Notes: generated by a model from the letters alone, not told the origin. 64,000 nucleotides of DNA from Haliclystus octoradiatus (GCA_916610825.1 OU744447.1:11143751-11207750); one strand, 5' to 3'. Numbered from the stretch's first letter, positions 1 through 13,764 are shown. Translations and numbers: made by a program.

Positions 1-1445
1 CAATGATTCATTGGTATACACTATGATCTGGTAATAATTTAGAAATAATTTGCCTGTACTTACTATAATCTAGTAATGATTCACTTTTGTTGTGCACCTA
101 TCCATTATGATCTTGTAATAAGTCACTGATATCCACTAGGATTTAGTAGTTATCTAAAAAACAATAATTGCATTCATTATGATCTAGTAACATCGGACAT
201 CTACTGACTATGATCTAACAATGAGTCTCTGTTATCTGCTACGAACTAGCATTGAGTCACTTTTATCCACTATAAACTAGTATTGATATTTATGAGAAAT
301 AACGTGTATTCACTATGGTCTAGTTATGTTGTACATCTACCTAGTATGCTCTAGCAATCACTGTTATTCACTATGATCTAGTAATGATCCATTTGGCATA
401 CACTGTTGTCTAGTAATGATTTATTGGTATTGTACATCCACCCACTATAATCTAGTAATTAGTCACTGATATCCACTATGATCTATCAGTAGTCTAGAAA
501 GGATTTGATTGTATCTATTATGATTTAGTAATGATCTAGTAATATTGTACATCTACCCACTTTAATCTATTAATGAGTAACTGGTAACCACTATCATCTA
601 GTATCGATCTAGGAAGAAGTTACTTGTATCCGCTATGATCCAGTAATGATTTTCTAATAAGCTACTTCTACTGAATATGATATAGCAATTAGTCATGATA
701 TCCACCATGATCTAGTAGTTTCCTAGAAATATTATTGTATTCACTATGATGTACTAATGATGTAGTAATTTTCAACTTCCACTTTGCTATGTTCTGGTAA
801 TGACTCTCTGATATCTCCTACCATTTTCCAATGAGTCACTTTTTCCACTATGATCTAGTATTGTTTTCCTGATATTTGTGATCTACCCACTGTGATTTAG
901 TAACAAGTCACTGGTCTTCACTATGATCAATTATTAATCAAGAAAAAAGCTGCTATTATTCATCTATGATCTTTGAATGATCTAATAATGTTGTACATCT
1001 TCCCACTATGATCCAGTAATTAGTCATTGGTGTCCACTATGATCTAGCAGTAATATATAATGAAATTGCTTGTATCCACTATGACTTAGAATTGATTTTG
1101 TAAATCAAGCCACTGTGATCTAGTAATTAGTTACTGGTATCCACATTGTTCTATCAGTAATCTAGAAAGGAATTGATTGTATCCACTATGATCTAGTAAT
1201 TATCTAGTAATATTGTACATCTACCCACTATGATTTAGCAGTGAGTTATAGGTATTCATTTTAATCTAGTAATATTCTAATGAGAAGCTTCGTATATCCA
1301 CTATGATCTAGTAATGAATCTCTAGTATCCATTATGATTTAATGATAATCTAGAAAAAATCACTTGTATCAACTATGATCTGCGTTTCTCTTATCCATTC
1401 TGATCTAGTAATATGTTTCTGGTATCCACTATAATCTTAAAATAG
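1..1445. repeat. Degenerate tandem repeat (satellite-like)
   Basis: The words CACTATGATCTAGTAAT, CTAGTAATGAT, GTAATTAGTCACTGGT and TCTAGAAA recur every few tens of bases from the left edge to about 1445, with many substitutions and variable spacing. Neither strand has a sustained reading frame. This is an old, diverged tandem array that runs off the left edge, so its true length is unknown. The exact monomer length cannot be set by eye because several sub-units (about 50-60 bases) are intermixed. Confidence 0.75.
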
Positions 1446-2440
1446 CTTAAAAATGATAATCTGTTGATAGTTGGAATTTCTCTCAAGAAAGACATGGGTT
1501 TACTCGTTCAATTTGTCTAGTTTAGAGGCAGTTGCATAGCAACGGCATTGCAACTCACAACAATTTTGCTCTCCAAGGAGATATGTCGCTCTCTTTTAAG
1601 TAAAGTGAAACTAGGTAAAGTTTATCATTTCAATTTTCAATCGATAATTCTTGAACATAGTATGTTTATTGCTCCAAATGTTGATTTCTTATCCTGAGTT
1701 GTTTGTAACAATCACAGAAACAGCGAACGATTTCCCTCCAAGAATTTGTTCATAATTTTGAATGACACTGACGATATAATATATCCTTATCCGGAGTAAT
1801 CAAATATCTAGTCTCATGCCGTGGAGAATGATAGTTCGAGAAAGGTTTGCTTGCGTAAATCGCACTAACCAGAAAGTTTGATTTGACGAAATATGCCGTT
1901 TATTATTGTTTAGATTTTTGTTTTCCGGAGGCTTTTACAATTTCTTGCGAAACATGGAATGGATATTGATTGTTTATTATTCTTTTGTCAAGAACAATAT
2001 TTCCTTTATCCATGCTTCATTCAAGCTAAAATGTCATAACACATATTATATATACTTAACTTTGCTTGAAAACAGCATTTAATAGCATATGTTTTTCTGT
2101 TTCAAGGACATTATTTCTTATTATAACAAGACTGTATATCTCATGATAATTAATAAATCAATTTTCAAGAATTGATTTATTTTCCATATATTGCTTCCGT
2201 AATAAATACTAAATTACTTTTTGATTGACATTTTTCGGTTTACAATTTAGTAATAAGTGACCGTGAAAAATTACATGAGATTTCGCCCTTTTTTGCTATA
2301 GTTTATCTTTATATGACATCGTGGGAATTGAATACAGAGAAATGTGTAGCTTGAGTTGACAAATAGAAATACATACCTTCATTGCTAAATACTGCTATAT
2401 ATAAGGGAATAATATAAAATCAACGAAAATTATTGAACCA
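1446..2440. other. AT-rich intergenic DNA
   Basis: This is unique-looking sequence between the left-hand array and the 3' end of alkaline phosphatase copy A. I saw no exon, RNA gene or terminal inverted repeat. It would contain any downstream sequence of copy A beyond its polyadenylation site. Confidence 0.5.
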
Positions 2441-2550
2441 GCATACCAACGTACGTAGGAGACCCGTTCAACCCGTACGTAAGGGACCCGTATACCAAAG
2501 TACGTAGGGGACCCGTTCAACCCGTTCGTAGGGGATCCGTATACCAAAGG
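2441..2550. repeat. Short tandem repeat, ~49-bp unit
   Basis: Two adjacent copies of a unit containing CATACCAA, GTACGTAGG and GACCCGTTCAACCCGT are followed by the start of a third (ATACCAAAGG). Within each unit the words GTACGTAGG and GGACCCGT repeat again, so the array has an internal half-repeat. It is about 330 bp beyond the stop codon of copy A. It is notably GC-richer than its surroundings. Confidence 0.7.
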
Positions 2551-2878
2551 TGTGGAACCCATTCTACAAAATGTTTTAAAATTTGCATAGGATGCTTATA
2601 ATTCTAAAAGTTAATTTCTGCTGCGTGATTTAATCAACTAGTATTCATTCGAAAAACGAAACAATGAAAACACAGAGACGAATGAGTTTTAAAATCTTCC
2701 AAATTATGTTGAAACTTGAACATCTAATGATTTCCAAACAAAAAACACAAGTAACAAGTCAAATAGTGTACAATAGATAATTAGAGATATATATTTCACA
2801 CCTTTGAATTATTATTATACTGTTCTACATAGCCGATAATATAATAACTGACAGTAGACTAAAAACAAATGTTTTGAT

Positions 2879-5800
2879 TCAAATTTGAGTTTTCCCTGCT
2901 GCTGCATTCCTTGTTGCTGATTGACAAAGTTTCTTTTTTCCATCACTCAGACAAAGGGCGTAATCCATTAAGTGAAAAATAATAGATTGTTCAACCGTAC
3001 CATGAAGTAAATGTGAACGTGGACCTTGTGCGTAAATTGCTAGACAAAAAGAAATAAAACATACATTGTGAATTACTAACATCTAAAAAATTTCTGCTTC
3101 GTAAGAATTTCAATACAACAGTCATAGTTAACAGCAAATTATTTTTATTAGTGATTCGAATGACATTTTGACGGTTCAACACTTCTCTAATTTTCATGCT
3201 AAGAAATTCATAAGGGAATTAAAACCGACATTGAATGAACGATCCGACTCCATGAGGGCAAAATTATTTATTTGGAATGTATGTTTTCCTTTAATAAAAC
3301 TTTTCATAAGATTTTGTATAAATAGCTATTGATTTGTATTTTTAAACATGTATTTTTACTTTTATTAACTTGGAAATGGCAGAATTATTAAACTATCGAA
3401 ACGTCGTTCGAATCATTAATAAAAATAATTTACTGTTGCCTATGACTTTTGTATTGAAATTATTAAAATTTTTAGAGAAAATACTTCTGAAGTACGGATA
3501 TATACTGAATGTTTATATATTTATTTATTTATTTATTTTTATAATAGGAAATAATTTAATTAGGTATTAAAGTCAATGAAGTTTCAATTTTTTCATAAAC
3601 TTCTTTTATGGTTTGTAAATAAACTGGCGTCCATACTTACGTGATACTTAAAAGAAAACTGAGAGTAGCGATTGCCATCAGAGTCATGTAAGCCCTCGAA
3701 AGGGTAAAAGCCACGGCAAAAGTGACTTGGACAGACTTTTTATAAAGCATTCAAACATTAAAGTTATAAAAATGTTCCGATAATTGTTTCTTCTGCGATC
3801 TGACAGTCACTCCTTTCCTTCTAGGCATATTGAAATAGTTTTGTACAAAATTTGAAATACTTTCTCAGGTGCATGTAAGAAAAATGTTTGCAATAATTAA
3901 AAACGTGGCCGTGAACTCGTGATCAGCAAAGCGTGATGGGAAAATTCTTCAATACAATAGAAATTTCTTCAACACCAAGTAAAAATAGCAAACGCAACGT
4001 AATTGATTTCACAGGACTTTCTTCGAAATTACTTCATTTTTGTTTTTTTTATTGCAATTTATGAGAATATTATCGCATTTAAGGCTGTAAAAAAAGAAGT
4101 TTTTCGGCCTGCTGAAGGCCTGTAAATACCCTAAAAGCGTATTAGAAGCTGGAAAGTGCGCCGCGGAGAAGGAGTTTGAGAATAATCAAACGATTGTGAT
4201 TTGGTCACGGAGACTGTTTTGTCAGCCCAGTCTTGATTTTGTCTGAGCCGTCTGGACTGTCTGAATGGCATTGTTTGTTCCTTTAAATGCGCAATGCAAT
4301 GATAACCAAAGGATGTTTGCAATGAGCACATGCAAAAATTGTAGTGCCTTATCTGATATAAATACAGTAATGAACATTTTACAATCTTTACTGTGAGAAA
4401 CATCCAGTATCAATCTAAACAACAGACAACACAACATACCAACATCTTCGCCTCCATGAGTTTCTCCATGAGTTGGTACCAAACTTTGTTGTTTATAATC
4501 TGGATCAGTTGTCCTAGTTGGATAATCTCGTCCACCATAGACTTTAGCCCCAGGTCCATTCATGTAGCCCAGTGTGGTATAACCTTTGCCATCCTTTGCT
4601 CTAGCGCCAGGGACTACGCCAAAAATTGGGTTATTAAGAGGAGGGCTGCCAGCGATAGTGAAAACATGTGAATGGTCAGCAGTTGTAATAATAAGAGTTT
4701 CATCTGTTGACGATGATTGGAAAAAACAGTTTACAATATTACTATACAGTTAGATATTATAGAGCGGGTGTTGAGCAGGAATTTGTTGGGATGGCTATAT
4801 GAACCCAAGTGCCAGATCATCACTGTGGAGCTCGTGCAGAGCGAGTGGTTGATTATTAGAAACACAGTTAATTACAGTTGTATTATGTATAATCACTTGT
4901 AGTTAGTATATGATGTACTGCCTAATCATGCTGAATCATGCTGGTCTCATGCCAGTACCTATAATACACATTGTAGTCTAACGATAATTAGCTGACTACC
5001 TTACATAATGATCATTGTATTAGTAGTATCTTAGTACTTAATGACATTATTGTATTGAACTTATTCTGACTCATTGTAAATTTCGCATATACGTTTATGT
5101 TATATGAAATTATATTCAGAAGGTTTTAGAAGTTCACTTGAAATTAAGTTTAAATGTAAAGGTGATTGTTAGGGTGTAAGAACCTTACAGCAAACTAATT
5201 TGAATGTTAGAAAACATAGGGACTATAACTGGATTCAATGTTTTTCTTTCGATTATTTTAAGTGGGCTTTACGACATTTGATGGCCCATTGACACAATGA
5301 GTAATCATATATACCTATTTTCGTTTCTTTTACTGCCAATTCAACTGCCTTATCTAATTGAAGTGTTTCAGAAAGAGCACGGTAAGCGTTACCATAGTGA
5401 TGAGCGTGATCAATTCGTCCGCCTAAACAATTGCAAGAAGAAAATTAATATAATATACTCTAGCAATGTTACATGGTGAAACCATGTGACCGGTAATCTA
5501 TAATCTGTCCATTAATATAGTTCCGTTGACCAGGGTAACTTGCATTGATCTTCCACGGGGTTGTCCAAATTTAATTTTGGCAGAATGACCATAAACAGTC
5601 TCTTATGTTGTTTGAGAAAAATGTTTGTGACATTAATAATATGAAAAACCAAACGTGTCACAAAAACTCAAAAACCCGAACGTAATCTCAAAATATTTTC
5701 ATGGCAAGGAGTAGCCTTACCTTTTTACGAACTTTAAAATAGGTACCCAACGTCAAATGCATATCAAATGTATGGAAGGAGTCCATTGAAAGAAGAAGAC

Positions 5801-8800
5801 AAGCACCAGGACACATAAAAAATTACATAGTTATTGGAAGTAATGTAGAACTGATTACCAAAACAAGTGTTTTTAGTATTCCTTTTCTCAAAAGCATATA
5901 TATATTTGGTGTGTAATGTAACCTTGTCAAAAATCTTTTTCATGATCACACTTATTATATCGTCATTCTGCCAAGGTTCTATTTGATCAAGCCGGCGAAG
6001 CGCAATTTGGAAGTTACCCCGGGAGCTATATGCGTGCTTATGAGAACCTGCACAACGGGAAACTTGAATTGATGACTCAGCTACTTCCTATCAGTTGCTG
6101 ATGTGCCAAAGAAGTTGAAACTGAACTTGATTCATCAAAATTGAAAATACATTATTGATAAGGCCCTCGCATACATTTACTGATTTACGGTGTTACAAAC
6201 ATTAACACGTGACATGTATACATTATGTAATGCCATAATTATTGTCAAATATCATTTAATTTCTTCTGTCTATTAGGGTGTAATTAAGTCTATCAAATAC
6301 CTTCAACCAATAGAAAGTATCCTCTTGGGTTTTTCTGTAACACTTTAATTGCAAAGTCAACCATTTCAGATAAAGTGGGTTCTTGACCAGGATCATCCTT
6401 TCGATCAATGAAAAATTTCATGTGATCAGGTTCAAATAAACCTAGCAAAAATTGCATTAAAAAATATAAGAACTACAAAATGAGGACAAAGATTTGCTAA
6501 AACAATTAATTCTGCTAACTCGGTATCAGTATTTATGTAAATTAACCATTTCAGTTATATAGTTGTTCACTTAAGGGATAAATGGAGCACCTATGGATGC
6601 CTTTGTGTAGACTACTAATCAGTATTAATAATCACTTGAAAAAAACTCGAGTCACAATTGATGGATTTGTACCACGTGTTTAGCAGTTATATCAAGACAA
6701 CCCACGAGATTCCATGGCAACCACTAAAAGCACACGTGCGGGTATAGACCTATACCTGCACGGTTTTATGTGTTTTGAAAATGGTGACAAGCTGCGACAG
6801 ATGGAATATTTTTCAAAATCAAATTAAATGTATACTCCGTAATTAAAAATTCGACTTGAGAAATTCAAAAAGTAACAACTTGGGACTTGCTATACTCAAA
6901 TGTAGCTCTTATTTTATTTTTATTATTTTTAATTTGAAAAACAATTATGTTGAAATCTTCGCCTCATATTTTGAAACGATATTCGTAAGAGTTTCATTCC
7001 AATTGTATGTAATGAAAAATCAATGACCCATTAAATTAGAAAACAAATCATTGTTGTAGTGAAATTGATGAGAGATAATTGATGTTCCAGACAAAGGTTA
7101 TGTTACATGATTATTAAAATGATTACATCACTCTTTGTTCGTGGGCCATCGAAATTTAGACCCACTCGTTCTCTAACAACAAACTCGAAATCCAATTCGA
7201 AATCCAAGAGTGATGTAATCCCTCATTAGTCGAACCGACTAGGGTACTATTCGATGATCTGCATTCTGATTGGTTGCTCAATCGTTCACTATTTTCTCAT
7301 AGTGAACGCTGGCAAGTTCCCTCGCAAATTTCTAAAATGAACAAGCGATTCGCAAATGTTTTTGAATCAATTTTACACGAGAGTCTTATAAATTCCGTGC
7401 CCGAGAAAACAAAGCAAGCAACAAAATATGAGATGAAGGTGTTTAATGGTGCCTACTATGCATACAATTTCAATCTTATAAATTAAATCTGAATCAAGTC
7501 AATTTAAAATTCATCCTCCAAATCACGACGCTGCAGTCGTCATGGATTCCTTTGATTGACGGTTGAATTTAAATTTAATTATGCAAGAAGAAGATAAATA
7601 GTTGGAATTTATTTCTTTTGATGTGTTTGGCTTGTACCACCAGTTGGTTTCTACTAAAACAATTAGACGACTCGCCATTGTTGGCTACCGTCCTGAGTAT
7701 ATAGTCACCTCGGAGGACATCGGTGACTATTGGATGGTCGTAGCCAACTCGGGCTCGTTGTCTAATTGTTAAATAGATCACACTGATTTGTATGCTGATA
7801 TTTCCTTTACGATTTCCATCAGTTACCTGTGGTATTCAGCCAATGTAAGTCTAACAATCCAAGTTTACATGAGAAGGGCATTCCCAAATTGTTAGCTGGG
7901 ATTGTTTTAAGATTTTCCGTTGCTTGAACGAATATATAATGGACTACTTGTCATGAATTACAAATCTAAAACATCTATATCATGAACAAAGACGTAAAAA
8001 CTCGACCCATAGGGTAATCAGTATTGACATTAAAGTTCCAGATGATTTAATCAAGATTCCAACTTCTAACAAAATTTATGATACCAGATTCTACATGGAC
8101 TTAGCAAATATAAACCATCTCTATCAATTTTGTTTTTTATCAGAGTTGTCAAAATTTGGAATACTTTTTTACCTGAAGAAGTAATCCGCAATGGTAGCCT
8201 TGTATAAAATCGTAACTAAATAAAGTTTTACATGATAGGCCTGCAAATATATTTCCAACTTGTTTCAAAGTAAAGATTCGCATTGCTCCCAATACAAGTT
8301 GATGTCATGTTAATGCGAATATGATAGAAGTAAGCTGTTAGCGATCTTAAACCAGCGTACTATCCAGGTTCAATAAAATTAATTTGAAGTTACCAAGCCG
8401 CGCCAATCAGCAGACAGAGTTTCATGGCTTCTTTTTTATTAAGACGAACTCATTTGCATATGTTGGGGTGCAATTGATTAAAGCCGCTCCAATCAAAAGG
8501 TTCGATAATAATGATTCGTCAGGCGTTCTAATCATTGAATGAAACAAAATGTTGTTTTCCTTTAGAATTGTATTAAAAATAGTAATAACGTCATTTCGAA
8601 AGTTATGAAGGGGTGCACGTGCTCCTTTTGCACCCCTCTAGATCCACCCATGCAATAAACAGCATAGGTATGCAGAAAGGAGATTGTGACTTAATAATCG
8701 GATAATCGGTAACAGGTAATTGGATATTGGATAGTCAGTTAAATGATCTGCATTATCATAACAATACTATAGTTCGTATTTTTATTTCAAAATACGACAT

Positions 8801-11800
8801 GCTGCCCTGCTATATATTGGGATATACATTTTATTTTTCATAGACTTTGACATTTGATTGCCAAGGAATACCTATCCAGTACATGGTCAACTTTTGTCGG
8901 GTCAAGCTTCTTGAATTGGCGTTCATTCCACACAAAATCGTATTTGTCGCCATCCTTTGATTTTGCCATCCATTCTTTTGTTAGATCCCGACCATCTCCT
9001 CTTCCTCCCCTTTTCGTTGGGTATTCGGGATCTCTCATATTCCTATGTAAGAAATTTTTTCTACCACCACCAAGCACTACCTCAGGACCGTTACCATGTG
9101 GGAAATTCAACAGTTGTGATGCTATAATTTATATACACATAACAATTAGAACAATGGATATTACTTATCAATTATAACATCAACATAATTTTGAATATAT
9201 TGAACAGAGAACTACAGCTTGCATACGACTGGTTTGAAATCCATATGCTCACTATTAATGAAACCAAAACGCATTGTATTTCATTTGGTAAAAAGGACCC
9301 AGAGCTAATTGTAAATGGTCATATATTAAATTTTGAAAACAGCATAAAGGTACTTAGAGTCATTAAACCAGCTTTCCATGAAGGACTTTGCAGCTGCCAC
9401 ATGCCGAAAAGTAAATAGCACATTATCTGCATTATCAAAATTGAGGCATTTTATACCTCCTAAATCAATGGTAGAACTGATTAAATCCTTAATCTTAACA
9501 CATTTTCGATACTGTGGCATACTAACTACCACATTAGATAAGCAACTCCAAAATCAAGTACAGAAATTCCTGAAAGCATCTGCTATGCAAACTCTTGGCA
9601 ATGTTACCTATTGAAAAGAGCTGGAGTCAGTTGTTTACATTTCGACACTATCCGCCATCAATCACTGACATCCCTAATGTTGATATGCAATGACGCTAGC
9701 TCAAAACTATTACCTGAATATTACAATCGTTTTATTTACCAGCGAAGGAGGAGGAACATGATCAGCAACAACCAGAAGCTTCAAAGTAAAATCATTCGAA
9801 AAGAAAGTGGGAAGCGCTCAATCATTTGCGTCGGAGCCTTGATGTTCAACTAACTATTAAATGCAAGCGATAACAAGATCACTAATTCAAATTCAACTAG
9901 AACTTGCTTCAAAAACTCATTAAGGGAAAAGCACCTTCCCAGCTTAGCTAGGATGTACTTATTTTGAGGTGTTTACTATATATCTTTTACATAGATCTAT
10001 ACTTGCCTGATGATCGCCGTATGGCGTGAAACTCGGAGTAGCGAGAACAGTATGTCTCTTTTTGACTAATTTGATTTATTTATCTATTAAAGCTCTGATA
10101 TTTATCATTGAGCCCTATATCTACACAAGTGGGACAACTTTACAATATTTATCTATCTTTTACATATAACCAACAGGTAACTGTATATAGTATCTTGTAA
10201 CATTGCAGTAGGATACGAGGTTATTCTAAATAAAGTACATTATTATTATTATGAAATATAAAACAGGCTTTATAGATCTTTATGGAAAATTAATACAACC
10301 AAAGGAAACGTTTTAAGTGAGACAAGGGAAAAGCGTAACGAAAAGTTTTTGAAGTGTCTCACTATAACTGCGTTGAGTGCATTATTCTCCATAACGATCT
10401 TGGGCCTGTTTATATTTGATTTACATGATAATAAATATATACAGTCTTCTACCGCAAAAAGGTACATGTCTTTGCGATAAGATGTTGTGTAGCTTGGTTG
10501 AACGTTCTAACGTGGTTGAATCCTTCTTTGTTTATTAGAGCCTTCGATATACTAACTACAGCTCCGATAGATTGATCTATATTTTCAAACGTATTCGTTA
10601 TATATTACCATTCTTTGTGAGAACATATCAAATGCTAAATAAACCAATCACGACTCGAAATTGATTCAATTATTTTCCTAATATTATATATATACAGTCA
10701 TTTAGGCAGGGGAGACGAAAGAAATTTTGGGCTGTGTGAAATTTTTCAAATAAAATGGGGGGGGGGGCTGAAAACTGTCTTCTCAGTCCGCTTGTAAATA
10801 AAAAATAATTATATTCGCAACCAGCTTCAAATCCACAACCAAAACGATATCAGAATTAGAACATTATTTTAGAAATTCTAGAATAGAAAATTGGCAAATT
10901 TTACTTTTTATATCCATTCCATTATTCTGATGACCCCCAAATGTTGTCAAATAAAAATAAAGACATCAGCGATTTGATATTTATTGTTAAATCTGTCAAA
11001 TTGAAGACTATTACTATAAACTATTACTCAAGATATTATTAAAGATGTTTAAAACCATTTACACATTCTAAAAAATCAATAAAAATGTTGTCCTACGTAC
11101 CAATATCAGTGCAGCTTCCTGGTGCAAATGCTTCCCAACCTCTATTAGCTGAATTGGCAAAGGCAGCAGCAGGTGTTGCATGAGTAACTCTGGCAGTTGT
11201 TACAATACCAGTTGAAAGACCAGCTCTTTCTGCCATCGAGAGAATTGAAAGAACAGAGTGACCGTGAGATGATTGGCAGTTACCCTTAATCACATGTTCA
11301 TCAACCGATAACACACCTAGATAAATGCAAGGTACACATAGATGAAGGAATTGTAGGCATTGGTGCAGAAATGTTATGTAAATAGGTGTTCCGCTGTCAA
11401 TGATTATTATGATGAAGCTTACCGTAGGCAGCTTTGACTCCGCTTAAGAAAGCAGTGGCCGTACCGGCAGAGTCAGAAACTTGTTTGTTTGTGTTGTATG
11501 TTTTTGAGAGGCCAACATATGGGAACTTCTCCCAGCTCAAGACATTTTTCTCTCCTAAATAGAATCATATCACTGGATAATAATCTTTACAAATAAAAAT
11601 CAGATCAGTGCAATTCCCATGTCAGAGACAGTGTAACCTCGTTAATATCGGTATTTTTAATAATTATCAAAATGTTACACTATAACGGTTTCTATAAGTG
11701 GGAAGATGACTAATTTATAATTAATTTTGTATACCTGCAGGTATATATAGGCCAATAAATTCTTGAAAGTTGAAAGTAGAAAGTTTAACATCTGCAACCC

Positions 11801-13638
11801 GCTTATATTAACTTAAATTTTTGCAGAAATAGTTTTCCATCACTCATATTTTTTTTACTCTGGTTACTTTTATGATCTGGCTATATTGTAGCAGGCATTT
11901 GAAGCAAAAGTAATAGAGGAGCTCCAACCCATTCAACAGAAAGATGCTGGTCAGATCAACGGAATCCATTGACAATCGAAACATGATTACCGATGATTCC
12001 TTTTTCTTGTCCACCAAATATCCTTGCTGCTGTTACTGTACTAACGCCCATACCATCACCAAGAAATAAAATGACACCCTTTGCAGGGTTATTATTATCT
12101 TTCATTTTCAATGCATCTGATATATATTGAGTGCCATCTTTGAACCATTGATTCTCATATTGTCTTTTTAAAATATTTTCGGATGATTCTAGAAATTAAA
12201 AATAGATAGAAAATCTTTATCTGAATTAGTTGAAAAGGTTCCACTTCTATACTTTCCTAAACAGCAAGAACAAAATTCGTGAAAATGCAAAATTGGTAGT
12301 ATGTACGCATAATGGGATGTCAAACATTGGAACATTTACCGAGTGCATGCTTTATGGGATTTATCTTATCCCGGGGTGGTGGCATGGTCGATTGTGGCTG
12401 TTTTTATTGGGGGTTGGTGATGGGGTAATAATAATATACAATAGTAACCTGGGGCAACTCCTGACGAAATAACAAAATTATTTTGTCAAATCTTGAATTT
12501 GATACATCACATCTGAGTGCCTGATAAGTATATGCTTAAACTGATAGCAGTATTACAATAGTATTAGGCCTAGGCACGTTCTTTCACATGATCGACTGTA
12601 ATAATGGGACAGATGCATTGATTAATATGTCCAACAGAGATTAGCCTGCCTAAAAGCAGCCTATATTTAGGCTGCTGTGTCTGATTGTTTTGCTGTCGTA
12701 TAATGGTTTAGTTGTACAAACCGATCTTAATCAATAAACCAAGACAGAAAAATTTATATCTTTTTAAAAGTTACTAAAAATTAGTCATAATTCTTCGTTT
12801 TGCTGTGGAATGTAGGAATTTTATAGACTTTGAATTATAAGCAAAATACATAATTGCGGAGAAAATGAAATCTATTAATCAATGAATTAAAGACTGTCTT
12901 TGAAAATGAATATTTATCGGTTAAACGTGTGCAAACAAATATTGTGGGTAATTTATTGGTCCTGGACCCAGTCATATCATCAGGGCCTAATAGTTCCTCT
13001 GTGAACATTTGAGAATCATGATAATAATATTTGGTAAAAGAGATTAGCCATATATGGTAACGATTTTAAAATAACATCCCTCGTTCTTCTGAAGCGTCCA
13101 CTTTGAGGAAGTAAGATTTGTGATCCTGTTAGGTCTCTACACAGGCTATTTCTTTTTTTTGAGCAAACACATTGCTTTGGATGTTGTATGCTTGGAGTTG
13201 AAGTTGAGTGCAGCTATTCAATAAGTTGGTCAATTAGTCAAATATATAAATCAAGAACTTTAAACTCGCATGATGAATGTCTTCATAATATAGCGCCGAT
13301 TGCTTTGACATAGAATTATGGAAGGCAGGTTGACAACAACGACATTGATAGCCTTGATATTCTTGAAGGTTTAAGTGTTTAAAAATATACTTAAAGTACA
13401 CCAAAGAGAGTGGTACAACATCTGGAACATTAGTATGCCTACTTATGCTACTTAAAGTTGCAGATGCTTAGAGAAAAATATTATTTGTAGAATTTGTAGC
13501 ACTCGCCTAGACTGCATAACTGTATGTTATATATAACATAGGTTTATTTCATTTATAAAACTTACCGGCTTCAGTATTGTGAGCAGAAATTAGAATGGCA
13601 ACCACAAGAGCATACATATGACGAATACCTAACATCAT
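2879..13638 (-). CDS. Alkaline phosphatase copy A (nine exons; lesioned)
   Basis: Metal-dependent phosphomonoesterase of the secreted/ectoenzyme family. Exons on the minus strand: 13566-13638, 11991-12188, 11423-11554, 11101-11316, 8876-9121, 6301-6441, 5315-5422, 4440-4703, 2879-3039; predicted length 512 aa if all were joined. A signal peptide is followed by LGDGMGVST, the nucleophile motif DSAGTA, THATPAAA, EGGRIDHAHH, TADHSHVF and THGGEDVA, so all Zn, Mg and phosphate ligands are encoded. Every intron is phase 1. Two lesions separate it from copy B. First, the intron 5 donor reads G|AT instead of G|GT (bases 8874-8875). Second, codon 513, Cys in copy B, is TGA (2879-2881), which removes the hydrophobic GPI-signal tail; that tail is still readable downstream. 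An upstream in-frame ATG at 13683 would add 15 residues. Reading through intron 5 stops within a dozen codons, before most zinc ligands. Exon 5 is a multiple of three, so skipping it would keep the frame but lose 82 residues. It may be a decaying gene or a secreted variant. Confidence 0.85.
5525..6024. mobile_element. MITE-like foldback element in copy A intron 6
   Basis: Imperfect inverted arms at about 5525-5590 and 5962-6024 share GACCAGGGTAACTT versus AAGTTACCCCGG and TTTTGGCAGAATGAC versus GTCATTCTGCCAA. No coding capacity was seen. A homologous element lies in the same intron of copy B (53995-54605), so the insertion is older than the gene duplication. Confidence 0.55.
7658..7770. mobile_element. 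Short foldback MITE
   Basis: The terminal inverted repeats are AACAATTAGACGA at 7658-7670 and its near complement, ending in TCTAATTGTT, at 7770. Inner arms TTGGCTAC and GTAGCCAA extend the pairing to about 30 bp. It lies in copy A intron 5. It is non-coding and the family is not recognised. Confidence 0.55.
9191..10080 (+). mobile_element. Decayed non-LTR retrotransposon (LINE) 3' fragment
   Basis: Three overlapping plus-strand frames (about 9191-9418, 9378-9614 and 9611-9853) form one broken polypeptide resembling the end of a jockey/CR1-type reverse transcriptase. Recognisable parts are the thumb-like WFEIHMLTINETKTH region, then FIPPKSMVELIKSLILTHFRY and a C-terminal tail. Frameshifts and stops break it, and the catalytic palm with the ADD motif is absent, so it is 5'-truncated and dead. 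It lies antisense within intron 4 of copy A. The 3' boundary is approximate. Confidence 0.65.
10740..10757. repeat. Poly-G tract
   Basis: An uninterrupted run of about eleven G follows AAAAT in copy A intron 4. The corresponding place in copy B's palindrome lacks it. It is useful mainly as a likely length-variable site. Confidence 0.6.
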
Positions 13639-13764
13639 GTGGACATTAAAATATGGAGCACCCGATTGATTATCTGCGGACATATAATGCTATAAGCCTT
13701 GTAGCCGAATATAAAATACTTGATTATTGACACTTAACCTTGCCGCATTGTCTAGTTAGGAAGT

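Noticed and set aside
8838..8876. Non-canonical AT-AC intron to rescue copy A intron 5
   Set aside because: The sequence after the junction (ATAGGTATT) does not fit the U12-type ATATCCTT consensus. A simple GT to AT mutation relative to copy B explains it better.
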